A stretch of DNA of 37,263 nt from JBAVEL01 sp049587715 (GTDB lineage: Bacteria; Bacteroidota; Ignavibacteria; UBA10030; UBA6906), in NCBI GenBank assembly GCA_049587715.1, contig JBAVEL010000140.1, forward strand, positions 1 through 37,263, in the 5' to 3' direction. The notes under the pieces were generated by a model, which worked only from the letters and a program-made list of their open reading frames with translations, ran no database searches and was not told the origin of the DNA. This document shows, piece by piece, positions 1 to 7,308 of the stretch. Numbering within the stretch: position 1 is the stretch's first letter; the number at the start of each line of letters is the position of its first letter. The position numbers and the translations under genes are program-made.

Positions 1-188
1 GGGGGGAACGAGGCAACACGGCGGCGGAGCGCATCCCGAAGGTCCGCGAGTATCTGCTCCAGGAGCTCCGTTCCCGCAAGGGAAGGCAGTTCACCCGCAA
101 GGCGCAGAAATTCGTGGTCCTCCCCCGCCCGCGCAAGCAGGTTCCCGATCAGTATCCTCGCCTGTTCTTCCCTGGATGTTCCCTTCAT
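1..188 (-). CDS. Hypothetical protein, N-terminal part (cut by window edge)
   Basis: This reading frame opens with ATG at 188 and runs off the left edge, giving 62 residues of an unfinished protein. A good ribosome site (GGAAGAGG) lies just before the ATG, and a promoter-like pair sits upstream at 227-255. The visible part begins MKGTSREEQARILIGNLLAR and is rich in Leu, Ala, Arg and Glu, so it is probably alpha-helical, without signal peptide or membrane segment. I do not recognise the family. It is divergent from the sigma factor gene, so the two may share control, but nothing in the sequence shows a functional link. Confidence 0.6.
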   Translation of the reverse strand, partial: MKGTSREEQARILIGNLLARAGEDHEFLRLAGELPSLAGTELLEQILADLRDALRRRVASFP

Positions 189-226
189 GCCTCTTCCGCC
201 TGCTCACCCATGCATCGACCCGCTGG

Positions 227-255
227 AAGATACCGAATGAAGGGGGAAACATCAA
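227..255 (-). promoter_or_regulatory. Candidate promoter for the leftmost gene
   Basis: Read on the minus strand, TTGATG is followed by 17 bases and TATCTT. The predicted start of transcription is near 220, which leaves a leader of about 32 bases before the ATG at 188. Each hexamer matches four of six positions of the sigma-70 consensus, and the spacing equals that of the other promoters in this window. Confidence 0.5.
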
Positions 256-278
256 ACACCGGGCGGGCCCAGGTGGAA

Positions 279-307
279 TTGACGGTGGCCGGTTGATTTG
301 CTATCAT
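279..307 (+). promoter_or_regulatory. Candidate promoter of the ECF sigma operon
   Basis: TTGACG (279-284), 17 bases, TATCAT (302-307). Transcription would begin about 6-8 bases after the second hexamer, at 313-315, which coincides with the ATG at 314. The message would then be leaderless. The site resembles a housekeeping promoter rather than an ECF-type GAAC/TC promoter, so autoregulation by the encoded sigma factor is not evident here. Confidence 0.6.
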
Positions 308-313
308 GAGACA

Positions 314-958
314 ATGGGAAAGACGGTACAGGTCCCTCCCGGGGGGAGCATCACGCCGGGCGCCGGCCGCCCCCTCGACGGCGAGAGCGAGCTCATCCGG
401 CAGGCTGCCGCGGGAGACGAGAGGGCATTTGCCGCTCTGGTCCGACGCTACGAGGGGACCGTGTACGGGTTCTCCTACAGGATCTGCCGTGACCGGGAAA
501 GGGCTTCGCAGACACTCCAGGACACCTTCATCAGCGTCTACCGGAAACTCCGCACCTTTGACGGGCGTTCCAGGTTCAGCACGTGGCTGTACACCATCGC
601 GGCCAACAACTGTCGGATGGGCCGCCGGCGGCGGAAATGGGAGCATCTGACGGAATCGCTGGACAATCCCCCCGCGGAGGCACGCGATAGGCAGGTTCAT
701 CTTGCGTCCGGCCCTGCGTCACCCGCCGACATGGTGCTGACAAAGGAACTGCGACGGGTGCTGGAAGAGGCGGTCCTTAAGCTCCCGATGGAATACCGCC
801 TCACCTTCATCCTCCGGGACGCGGAGGGCAAGAGCACCGCGGAGACGGCACGCATTCTCGGCATCGGGGGGGAAGCCGTGAAGTCCAGGCTGCGCCGGGC
901 CCGGTCCTTCCTCCGTCGGACCCTGGAACCGTACGTGGAAGACCGTGAGCCGCGCTGA
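314..958 (+). CDS. ECF-type RNA polymerase sigma factor
   Basis: A 214-residue sigma-70 family protein of the extracytoplasmic-function group (RpoE-like). Region 2 lies at about residues 32-105: FAALVRRYEG at its start, then the core-binding and -10 recognition stretch with DTFISVYRKL and FSTWLYTIAANN. Region 4, a helix-turn-helix for -35 recognition, is at about 140-205, with LPMEYRLTFILRD and SRLRRARSFLR. It lacks regions 1 and 3, as expected for the group. ATG 314 was chosen because it gives a normal N-terminus; longer in-frame options read through the promoter at 279-307. No Shine-Dalgarno motif precedes it. The next gene overlaps its end by 14 bases and encodes a zinc-finger anti-sigma candidate, the usual arrangement. 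The signal it senses and its regulon cannot be seen. Confidence 0.9.
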   Translation: MGKTVQVPPGGSITPGAGRPLDGESELIRQAAAGDERAFAALVRRYEGTVYGFSYRICRDRERASQTLQDTFISVYRKLRTFDGRSRFSTWLYTIAANNCRMGRRRRKWEHLTESLDNPPAEARDRQVHLASGPASPADMVLTKELRRVLEEAVLKLPMEYRLTFILRDAEGKSTAETARILGIGGEAVKSRLRRARSFLRRTLEPYVEDREPR

Positions 959-1226
959 GTGCCATTGCCCCGGGGTATGCCGGGATCTCTGCGGGAACCT
1001 GGAGGGCGGTCTGGCTCTACCGCGCCGGGGGAGGATCAGGAGTCACCTTGCATCCTGTCCCCGGTGCAGGGCGTACCTTGCGTCGCTCCGGGCGGCGATC
1101 CTCCTGTGCCGCAGGCTTCCAGCCCCGGACCCCTCCCGCGCCGTCCACCGGAACCTGATGGCCGCCCTGGAGCGGGCGCAACGCGGGGATACGTCCCGGA
1201 AGGGCCGCCGCACAGGGAGGCGATAG
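945..1226 (+). CDS. Zinc-finger (zf-HC2-like) anti-sigma factor candidate
   Basis: A 93-residue protein starting at GTG 945, inside the 3' end of the sigma gene (14-base overlap, GGAAG upstream), so translation is probably coupled. It carries H34-x3-C38-x2-C41, the H-x3-C-x2-C signature of zinc-binding anti-sigma domains (ZAS, zf-HC2), and a Cys-rich N-terminus with C6, C8, C12 and C16. The family holds its partner sigma factor inactive, and oxidation of the zinc cluster can release it. No transmembrane helix is visible, so this would be a soluble, cytoplasmic anti-sigma, compatible with redox or metal sensing rather than an envelope signal. The C-terminus is very basic (RKGRRTGRR). The assignment rests on the motif and the gene pairing. 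Confidence 0.75.
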   Translation: MSRAECHCPGVCRDLCGNLEGGLALPRRGRIRSHLASCPRCRAYLASLRAAILLCRRLPAPDPSRAVHRNLMAALERAQRGDTSRKGRRTGRR

Positions 1227-1273
1227 CCGCAGGACGCCCGCCCTCATACACAATCATCACACGGAGACACGCC

Positions 1274-1480
1274 ATGAAACGGAACATGGGAACCGCAGAC
1301 CGGGTGCTCAGGGTCATCCTGGCCCTCTTCTTCGCCTTTCTGATTCTGTCGGGGGAGGTGGAGGGCTGGGCGGCGATCATCCTGGGGATTCTCGGGGCCG
1401 CCTTCGTCTTTACGGGAGCCATCGGCTCCTGCTCCCTCTACACTCCGCTGGGCATCGACACACGGGGGAAGAAGGCGTGA
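1274..1480 (+). CDS. DUF2892 (YgaP transmembrane-like) small membrane protein
   Basis: A 68-residue protein beginning MKRNMGTADRVLRVI at ATG 1274, with GGAG eight bases upstream. Two hydrophobic helices (about residues 11-30 and 32-50) are followed by a segment reading CSLYTPLGIDT, matching the conserved tail (C-x-L-Y-x-x-x-G-I-x-T) of the DUF2892 family, which also forms the membrane part of E. coli YgaP. Members are small inner-membrane proteins without a settled function; some are fused to or sit next to rhodanese domains. Here it follows the sigma/anti-sigma pair after a short gap and could be read from the same promoter. Confidence 0.85.
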   Translation: MKRNMGTADRVLRVILALFFAFLILSGEVEGWAAIILGILGAAFVFTGAIGSCSLYTPLGIDTRGKKA

Positions 1481-1553
1481 TGGCACCCCATCCGGGCCTG
1501 CACGTCCCGCACGGGGCCTCGCAGACCCGCCGGACGATGGCCGGTCGGGCGCC

Positions 1554-1973
1554 TTGAAGATCATCACCGAGTCCCTGGAGCTCTCCACACGGGGAGGTTC
1601 GGAGGTGCTGGACATCACCTCTGCGGTGGCGTCGCTCCTCCGCTCCACGGGACTCGGGGAGGGATCCGTGCTGGTCTTCGTATCGGGATCCACCGCTTCC
1701 GTGACCACAACCGAGTTCGAGCCGGGCCTCCGACGGGACATACCCGAGGCCCTGGACCGGCTCGTCCCCCGCGGTTCCCCCTACCACCACGATCAAACCT
1801 GGATGGACGGCAACGGGCATTCCCACCTGAGGGCAAGCCTGATCGGCCCTTCCCTTGCGGTTCCCTTCTCCGGGGGCAAGCTGCTCCTGGGCACATGGCA
1901 GCAGATCGTCCTCGTGGACCACGACACGCATCCAAGGAACCGGCGCCTGATCGTCCAGTTCATGGGCCTCTGA
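1554..1973 (+). CDS. YjbQ / UPF0047 family protein
   Basis: A 139-residue protein of the YjbQ (UPF0047) family, compact beta-rich proteins reported to have weak thiamine-phosphate synthase activity; their real role is unsettled. The family core is clear: HHDQTWMDGNGHSHLRASL at about residues 77-95, with conserved His and Asn residues, then GTWQQIVLVDHD near 113-124. The length is normal. The start is the TTG at 1554: the frame contains no ATG or GTG near the expected N-terminus MKIITESLEL, and no strong ribosome site is seen, so the exact start is moderately certain. It follows the DUF2892 gene by 73 bases and precedes the dprA promoter. Confidence 0.88.
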   Translation: MKIITESLELSTRGGSEVLDITSAVASLLRSTGLGEGSVLVFVSGSTASVTTTEFEPGLRRDIPEALDRLVPRGSPYHHDQTWMDGNGHSHLRASLIGPSLAVPFSGGKLLLGTWQQIVLVDHDTHPRNRRLIVQFMGL

Positions 1974-1988
1974 CAGCCGGGGCAGGAC

Positions 1989-2017
1989 TTGCGCCGAACC
2001 GGTATGTTGCGTATATT
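1989..2017 (+). promoter_or_regulatory. Candidate promoter of the dprA-rpoN-hslVU cluster
   Basis: TTGCGC (1989-1994), 17 bases, TATATT (2012-2017). Transcription would start near 2024, about 47 bases before the GTG of dprA. The pattern matches other promoters in the window, especially those of the TPR and aconitase genes. The following genes are tightly packed, so the unit could extend to hslU. Confidence 0.6.
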
Positions 2018-2070
2018 CGCAGCATCTCCCCGGCTCAGGGCCGTGCGGAGCCACAGACGGATCTCCCGAG

Positions 2071-3207
2071 GTGTCCCTCCAAGCTCTGGATGTGCTGGCG
2101 CTCTCCTCCGTACCGGGGGTGGGACCCCGGCGGCTGCGGGCGGTCGCGGAACGGTTTCCGGATCCGGCGCTCCTTCAGGAAGCGCGTCTTTGCGACCTTG
2201 CCGCCGTGGAGGGAATGGACCGCGCCACCGCGGGGCGTCTCGCTCTCTCCCTGCGCCCTCCTCTCCGGGAGACGTGCTACCGGTACGCGGCGGACCAGTT
2301 ATCCCGTGCCCGGCGCGCAGGGGCACGGGTGCTGACCCTGTGGGACGGGGATTACCCTGCCTCCCTCCGGAATATCTACGATCCTCCTCCCCTTCTGTTC
2401 GCGGCAGGGCGACTCCCCCTCGAGGATGAAGCCTGCATCGCGGTGGTGGGGACCCGCACCCCCACCCCGCGGGGCATCCGCCTCGCCAACCGTTTCGCGG
2501 CGGATCTGGCACAGGCCGGATTCGTGGTGGTCAGCGGTCTGGCCCGCGGGGTTGATACCGCGGCGCATGAGGGGACGCTCCGGGCGGGCGGCCTCACCCT
2601 GGCGGTGACAGGCGCCGGGCTTGACGTGGTGTACCCCCCCGAGAACAGGCGCCTCCAGGAGCGGATTGCGGCGGAGGGAGCAGTGCTTTCGGAGTTCCCG
2701 ATGGGCTCCGGACCGGAGGCGGCGCACTTCCCCCGGCGGAACAGAATCATCAGCGGGATCTCCATCGCAACCCTGGTTGTGGAAACGGGGGTGAACGGAG
2801 GCGCAATGATAACGGCGGCATCGGCCCTGGACCAGAATCGGGAAGTGTTTGCCATCCCCTCCGCGCCGGAAGGAGGGACGAAAAGCGGCACGAACACGCT
2901 CATCCGGCAGGGCAGGGCCGCTCTCGCCGAGTCCGTGGAGGACATCCTCGAGGATCTGGCCCCCCGGCTGGGGCGCCGCCTCCGTGTCCCGCAGAGGGCG
3001 GAGCCCCCGACCCCTCCCTTGAATCCCCCCGAGCAGCGGGTGGCCTCCCTCCTGGGGGACGAACCCGTTCACGTGGACCTCCTGGCCGAACGTTCGGGTC
3101 TCCCCCTTCCCGAGATCCTGGCGCACCTGCTTTCCCTTGAGTTCAAGGGGTGGGCCAGGCAGCTCCCCGGGAAGCTGTTTCTGCTCGCCGACCCCCGGAT
3201 CCGGTGA
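2071..3207 (+). CDS. dprA: DNA-processing protein DprA (Smf)
   Basis: A 378-residue DprA/Smf protein. In natural transformation DprA binds incoming single-stranded DNA and loads RecA. Layout: an N-terminal helix-hairpin-helix region (residues about 5-60, with VPGVGPRRLRAV); the Rossmann-like DNA-binding core (about 110-310), with VVGTRTPTPRG, VVSGLARGVDTAAHEG, GLDVVYPPEN and FPRRNRIISG; and a C-terminal winged helix (about 315-378). All family landmarks are present, so it is likely functional. The start is GTG at 2071; no ATG is available nearby. Unusually it heads a cluster with rpoN and hslVU; in Bacillus dprA also lies near hslV-hslU, with topA and xerC between. No other competence gene is in the window. 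Confidence 0.95.
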   Translation: MSLQALDVLALSSVPGVGPRRLRAVAERFPDPALLQEARLCDLAAVEGMDRATAGRLALSLRPPLRETCYRYAADQLSRARRAGARVLTLWDGDYPASLRNIYDPPPLLFAAGRLPLEDEACIAVVGTRTPTPRGIRLANRFAADLAQAGFVVVSGLARGVDTAAHEGTLRAGGLTLAVTGAGLDVVYPPENRRLQERIAAEGAVLSEFPMGSGPEAAHFPRRNRIISGISIATLVVETGVNGGAMITAASALDQNREVFAIPSAPEGGTKSGTNTLIRQGRAALAESVEDILEDLAPRLGRRLRVPQRAEPPTPPLNPPEQRVASLLGDEPVHVDLLAERSGLPLPEILAHLLSLEFKGWARQLPGKLFLLADPRIR

Positions 3208-3221
3208 GACTCCCGCCTCGC

Positions 3222-3250
3222 TTTTCTCTGAGGCCGGAAAACCGTATGTT
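3222..3250 (+). promoter_or_regulatory. Weak promoter candidate before the DUF3109 gene
   Basis: TTTTCT, 17 bases, TATGTT (3245-3250). The -10 element is reasonable and the -35 poor. Transcription would start near 3257, about 19 bases before the preferred ATG at 3276. The gene could equally be read from the dprA promoter. Confidence 0.3.
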
Positions 3251-3275
3251 GTGGCATGTTTCGAGGAAACTCCGC

Positions 3276-3845
3276 ATGGTCTGCATCGACGGCGTGACCC
3301 TGGACGAAGAGCTGGGCACGGACTTCTTCCTCTGCGACATCCCGCAGTGCAGGGGGGCATGCTGCTGGCTCAAGGGGGGAAGGGGCGCCCCCCTTGCGGA
3401 ATCGGAAGCGGAGGAGATCCGGAGGGTCTACCCCCGGGCCGAGCCCTACATGAGCCCCAGGGGCCTGGAGGCGGTCCGCAGGCAGGGCCTTGCGGCCGGC
3501 CCCCCGGGGGACCTCTCCACGCCCACGGTGGGTGACATGGAATGCGCCTTTGCCTTCTTCCGGGAGGGGGCGGCGTTCTGCGCCCTGGAACGCGCCTGGG
3601 AGGAGAACCGGAGCGGGTGGCGTAAGCCACTGTCCTGTCATCTCTTTCCTCTGAGAGTGACGGGTCCCGGAGGCAGCCGCCTCCTCTACGAGCGCATCCC
3701 CGAGTGCGGACCGGGGAGGGAACGGGGGGCACGAGAGGGTATGCCCCTTCTGGCCTTTGCGGGTCCCGCCCTTCTCCGGGCCTATGGGGAGACCTGGTGC
3801 GAACGGCTTTCCGCTCATCAGGCCATGCAGGGAGGCGCATCCTGA
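3276..3845 (+). CDS. DUF3109 family Cys-rich protein
   Basis: A 189-residue protein matching the DUF3109 family, known mainly from Bacteroidetes and related phyla and thought to bind metal through conserved cysteines. C20, C25, C29 and C30 form the N-terminal cluster (LCDIPQCRGACC), followed by the family signature GAPL near residue 40. More Cys residues follow: CAF near 90, CALE near 103, CHLF near 122 and ECG near 146. ATG 3276 is preferred because CGAGGAAA lies eight bases upstream; an in-frame ATG at 3246 would add ten residues and overlap the weak promoter. No signal peptide or membrane segment is seen. It sits between dprA and rpoN with a 34-base gap to rpoN. The biochemical role is unknown. 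Confidence 0.85.
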   Translation: MVCIDGVTLDEELGTDFFLCDIPQCRGACCWLKGGRGAPLAESEAEEIRRVYPRAEPYMSPRGLEAVRRQGLAAGPPGDLSTPTVGDMECAFAFFREGAAFCALERAWEENRSGWRKPLSCHLFPLRVTGPGGSRLLYERIPECGPGRERGAREGMPLLAFAGPALLRAYGETWCERLSAHQAMQGGAS

Positions 3846-3879
3846 GACCCTCCCGGAGGACCCGGACAGGAACCCGGCC

Positions 3880-5310
3880 ATGCTGAACATCTCGCTCCAG
3901 CACAAGCTGATGATGAAGCTGTCGCCTCAACAGGTCCAGTACCTGAAGATGCTGCAGCTCCCGACGCTGGCGCTGGAACAGAAGATCAAGGCGGAACTCG
4001 AGATGAACCCGCTCCTCGAAGAGGGCTACGACGAGGAGCTGGAGACGGAGCAGAAGGAGAAAGAGGAGCCCTCCCCGGAGCAGCAGGAGACGGCGGCCGA
4101 GGAGGAGAAATACTCCCTGGACGACTACATGAACGACGATCCCTCGGGCTACAAGACGAGGGACGCCTTCGAGGATGACGAACGGGAGGACATGCCCCTG
4201 CCCGACCAGGTGCCGCTCTATCACAGGCTTCTGGAGCAGTTCCATCTGCTGGAGCTGGACGAAGAGGAGGTTCTGATCGGACAGGAGATCATCGGGAACC
4301 TGGATGAGGACGGCTATCTCAGGCGGGATCTTGCAGCCATCGTACAGGACCTCAACCTGACGCACGGGCTCTCCATCGGAATCGACAAGGCCGAGGCAAC
4401 GCTGAAGCGCATCCAGCGTCTGGACCCGGTGGGAATCGGCGCACGTTCGCTGCAGGAGTGCCTCCTCGTCCAGCTGGAGACGGCCTCCCTGGAGCCGCGC
4501 ATCCGCGAGCAGGCCCTCCGCGTGCTCCGGGAGCACTACGAGAGCTTCACCATGAAACACTATGAGGAGATCGCCCGGAAACTCCTCCTTCGCATGGAGG
4601 ACCTGAAGGAGGTGGTGGAGGTCATCCAGCGCCTCAACCCGAAGCCGGGGGAGGGCGAGTTCAGCGCGCACGAGAACTATGTTGTGCCCGACTATCTGGT
4701 GACCCAGACCGAGGACGGGTTCCTCATCCAGCTGAACGAGCGGAACGTCCCCCCCCTCCGCATCAACCGGCAGTACCGGGAGATGATGTCCAAGCGAAAG
4801 AAAAACGGGCTCTCCAACGAGGCAAAGGATTTCATCCGACAGCGTTTCGAGGCCGCCAAGTGGTTCATCAGCTCCATCCATCAGCGGCGCGAGACCATGC
4901 TGAAGGTCATGCGGACCATCGTGGACCGCCAGAGGGAGTTCTTCGAGACCGGCGAAGGGCTGCGACCGATGATATACAAGGACATCTCCGAGGTCATCGG
5001 GATGGACATCTCCACCATCAGCAGGGTGGTGAACAGCAAGTATGTGCAGACAGACTACGGGGTCTTTTCGTTGAGGCACTTCTTCAGCGACTCCATCAGC
5101 ACCTCCGCCGGCGAGGAGGTTTCAAACAAGGAAGTGAAGAAGAAGCTGAAGGCCCTGATCGAGGGCGAGGACCCGCTCCGTCCCCACAGCGACGCCCGGC
5201 TGGCGGAGATGCTGAACGCCGACGGACTCAACATTGCGCGTCGGACGGTGGCCAAATACCGGGAGGCGATGCTGATCCCCGTCGCCCGCCTGCGGCGGAA
5301 AATCACCTGA
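3880..5310 (+). CDS. rpoN: RNA polymerase sigma-54 factor RpoN
   Basis: A 476-residue sigma-54. The Gln/Leu-rich activator-responsive region I is at the N-terminus (LSPQQVQYLKMLQLPTLALE, about residues 15-34). An acidic region II follows (about 45-110, many Glu and Asp). Then come the core-binding domain and the C-terminal DNA-binding part, ending in the RpoN box ARRTVAKYRE at 453-462, which reads the -24 promoter element. Sigma-54 recognises -24/-12 promoters and needs an AAA+ enhancer-binding activator; none is encoded in this window. ATG 3880 gives the standard N-terminus. The gene usually neighbours lptB and hpf, but here it sits between a DUF3109 gene and hslV, only 16 bases from hslV. 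Confidence 0.97.
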   Translation: MLNISLQHKLMMKLSPQQVQYLKMLQLPTLALEQKIKAELEMNPLLEEGYDEELETEQKEKEEPSPEQQETAAEEEKYSLDDYMNDDPSGYKTRDAFEDDEREDMPLPDQVPLYHRLLEQFHLLELDEEEVLIGQEIIGNLDEDGYLRRDLAAIVQDLNLTHGLSIGIDKAEATLKRIQRLDPVGIGARSLQECLLVQLETASLEPRIREQALRVLREHYESFTMKHYEEIARKLLLRMEDLKEVVEVIQRLNPKPGEGEFSAHENYVVPDYLVTQTEDGFLIQLNERNVPPLRINRQYREMMSKRKKNGLSNEAKDFIRQRFEAAKWFISSIHQRRETMLKVMRTIVDRQREFFETGEGLRPMIYKDISEVIGMDISTISRVVNSKYVQTDYGVFSLRHFFSDSISTSAGEEVSNKEVKKKLKALIEGEDPLRPHSDARLAEMLNADGLNIARRTVAKYREAMLIPVARLRRKIT

Positions 5311-5326
5311 GATCGGCGGAGGCCGC

Positions 5327-5875
5327 ATGGATCACTCAACCATCCGCTCCACCACCGTTCTCGGCCTGACCCACCGCGGGAGCACGGTCATCGGGTCGGA
5401 CGGGCAGGTCACGGTGGGTCAGACGGTCATGAAACACCACGCGCGCAAGGTCCGCCGCCTCCATCATGACACGATCGTGGCCGGCTTTGCCGGGGCTGCC
5501 GCCGATGCCTTTACGCTCTTCGCCCGGTTCGAGGAGAACCTGGAGCGCTATCAGGGTAATCTGGAGCGGGCAGCCGTGGAGCTGGCCCGCACATGGCGTA
5601 CGGATAAGTACCTCCGCCAGCTGGAGGCCCTCCTCGCCGCGCTGGACGGCAAGAAGGCACTCATCATTTCCGGGTCCGGCGAGATCGTGGAACCGGATGA
5701 CGGGATTGTCGCGATCGGGTCGGGAGGACCGTACGCCCTGGCGGCAGCCCGCATGCTGCAACGGCACTCGGATCTCTCCGCCCGCGCCATCGTGGAGGAG
5801 TCGCTCCAGGCCGCCGCCGACATCTGCATCTACTCCAACAGGCATCTTTCCATCGAGGAACTCGAGGCGCGGTGA
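5327..5875 (+). CDS. hslV: ATP-dependent protease subunit HslV
   Basis: The 182-residue peptidase subunit of the HslUV (ClpQY) protease, a proteasome-like two-ring chamber in the cytoplasm. The N-terminus reads MDHSTIRSTTVLGL. By alignment with known HslV the nucleophile is Thr9, exposed after removal of an eight-residue propeptide. Conserved segments include GSDGQVTVGQ, ARKVRRL, AGFAGAAADAFTLF and AIGSGGPYALAAARML. A strong ribosome site (GGAGG) precedes ATG 5327. Its stop overlaps the start of hslU (GTGA), so the two subunits are translationally coupled, as expected for partners needed in fixed proportion. Confidence 0.97.
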   Translation: MDHSTIRSTTVLGLTHRGSTVIGSDGQVTVGQTVMKHHARKVRRLHHDTIVAGFAGAAADAFTLFARFEENLERYQGNLERAAVELARTWRTDKYLRQLEALLAALDGKKALIISGSGEIVEPDDGIVAIGSGGPYALAAARMLQRHSDLSARAIVEESLQAAADICIYSNRHLSIEELEAR

Positions 5876-7284
5876 CACACGACTTTCTTCCCGGGCCTCC
5901 CTCCCCCCCGCCGGTTCCGGGGCAGGAACTGACCCCGCGGCAGATCGTGGCGGAGCTGGACCGCTACATCATCGGTCAACAGCAGGCCAAGCGGTCCGTG
6001 GCAATCGCTCTCCGCAACCGCTGGAGGCGACTGCAGGTGGGCTCGGCCCTCCGCGAGGAGATCCTGCCCAACAACATCATCCTGATCGGACCCACAGGCG
6101 TGGGAAAAACGGAAATCGCGCGCCGCCTGGCCCGCCTCTCCTCCGCCCCGTTCATCAAGGTGGAGGCCTCCAAGTTCACCGAGGTCGGCTATGTGGGGAG
6201 GGACGTGGAGTCCATCATCCGGGACCTGACCGAGTACGCGGTCACCATGGTCAAAACGGAGATGCGCGCACGGGTGAGCGACAGGGCCCGGGAGCTCGCC
6301 GAGGAGCGGCTTCTGGATCTTCTGCTTCCTCCGCTGCGAAGACGCAGCGGCTCTTCCGCGGACACCGAGCAGGTTCCCCCCCCGGAGGCGGAAGAGAACA
6401 GGGCGACGCGGGAGAAGCTGCGCCGGCGCCTCCGCAGCGGTGAACTGGACGGGCGCATGCTGGAAGTGGAGCTCCCCGTTTCCCAGGGACCCCTCATGCA
6501 GGTCATCGGACCGATGAACCTGGAGGAAATGGGACTCAACCTCCAGGAGATGTTCGGGGGAGTCCTCCCCCGCAAGACGAAGCGGAGAAGGATGAGCGTT
6601 CCGGAGGCCCGGGTCCTTCTGGCCAACGAGGAGGCACAGAAGCTGGTGGATCAGGAGGCCGCGGTCAGGGAGGCAATCCAGCGGGTGGAGAACTCGGGAA
6701 TCGTCTTCATTGACGAGATCGACAAAATTGCGGGCGCCAAGTCCCAGACAGGGGGGCCGGACGTCTCACGGGAGGGAGTCCAGAGGGATCTGCTTCCGAT
6801 CGTGGAGGGGTCCAACGTCATGACCAAGTACGGGATGGTGCGGACGGATCACATCCTCTTCATCGCTTCGGGGGCCTTTCACGTCTCCAAACCCTCGGAT
6901 CTCATACCCGAGCTCCAGGGCCGCTTCCCCATCCGGGTGGAGCTCCACAGCCTGACGGAGGACGACTTCGTCCAGATTCTCACCGTCCCCCGTCACGCGC
7001 TCATCAAGCAGTACGCCGCCCTGCTGGAAACAGAGGGGATTCTCTTGGATGTCAGGCCCGACGGGATCCGGGAGATCGCCCGGATCGCCTCGGAGGTCAA
7101 CAGCCGGGTGGAGAACATCGGGGCGCGCCGCCTCCACACGATCATGACCAACCTCCTGGAGGACATTCTCTTTGACGCCCCCGAGGAGATCACCTCGCAG
7201 ACGGTGGTCATCGACCGGGAAAGGGTCCAGGACCGGCTGGCTGCTATTGTCCGGGACCGGGATCTGAGCTCCTTCATCCTCTGA
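5872..7284 (+). CDS. hslU: ATP-dependent protease ATPase subunit HslU
   Basis: The 470-residue AAA+ unfoldase of HslUV. Walker A GPTGVGKT is at 73-80, followed by the pore region with GYVGRDVESIIRDL; the inserted I-domain spans about 110-250. Walker B is VFIDEID at 278-284; the arginine-finger region reads ELQGRFPIRVEL, and the C-terminal tail SSFIL is the element that inserts between HslV subunits to open the gate. The start is GTG 5872, overlapping the hslV stop. An N-terminal extension of about 15 residues rich in Pro (GPPSPPPVPG) precedes the first conserved segment and is slightly longer than usual. It ends 24 bases from the convergent barrel gene. Confidence 0.97.
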   Translation: MTHDFLPGPPSPPPVPGQELTPRQIVAELDRYIIGQQQAKRSVAIALRNRWRRLQVGSALREEILPNNIILIGPTGVGKTEIARRLARLSSAPFIKVEASKFTEVGYVGRDVESIIRDLTEYAVTMVKTEMRARVSDRARELAEERLLDLLLPPLRRRSGSSADTEQVPPPEAEENRATREKLRRRLRSGELDGRMLEVELPVSQGPLMQVIGPMNLEEMGLNLQEMFGGVLPRKTKRRRMSVPEARVLLANEEAQKLVDQEAAVREAIQRVENSGIVFIDEIDKIAGAKSQTGGPDVSREGVQRDLLPIVEGSNVMTKYGMVRTDHILFIASGAFHVSKPSDLIPELQGRFPIRVELHSLTEDDFVQILTVPRHALIKQYAALLETEGILLDVRPDGIREIARIASEVNSRVENIGARRLHTIMTNLLEDILFDAPEEITSQTVVIDRERVQDRLAAIVRDRDLSSFIL

Positions 7285-7308
7285 CGAGGGCACGGAGGCC
7301 GCCTCCTC

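Noticed and set aside
3370..5079. Open frame of 569 codons on the minus strand
   Set aside because: It mirrors rpoN and the DUF3109 gene; its Leu- and Val-rich stretches come from the reverse reading of Glu and Gln codons.
7294..7306. GGAGG-CCG-CCTCC inverted repeat between hslU and the barrel gene as a two-way terminator
   Set aside because: Only five pairs with a three-base loop and no T-run on either strand; too weak to call.
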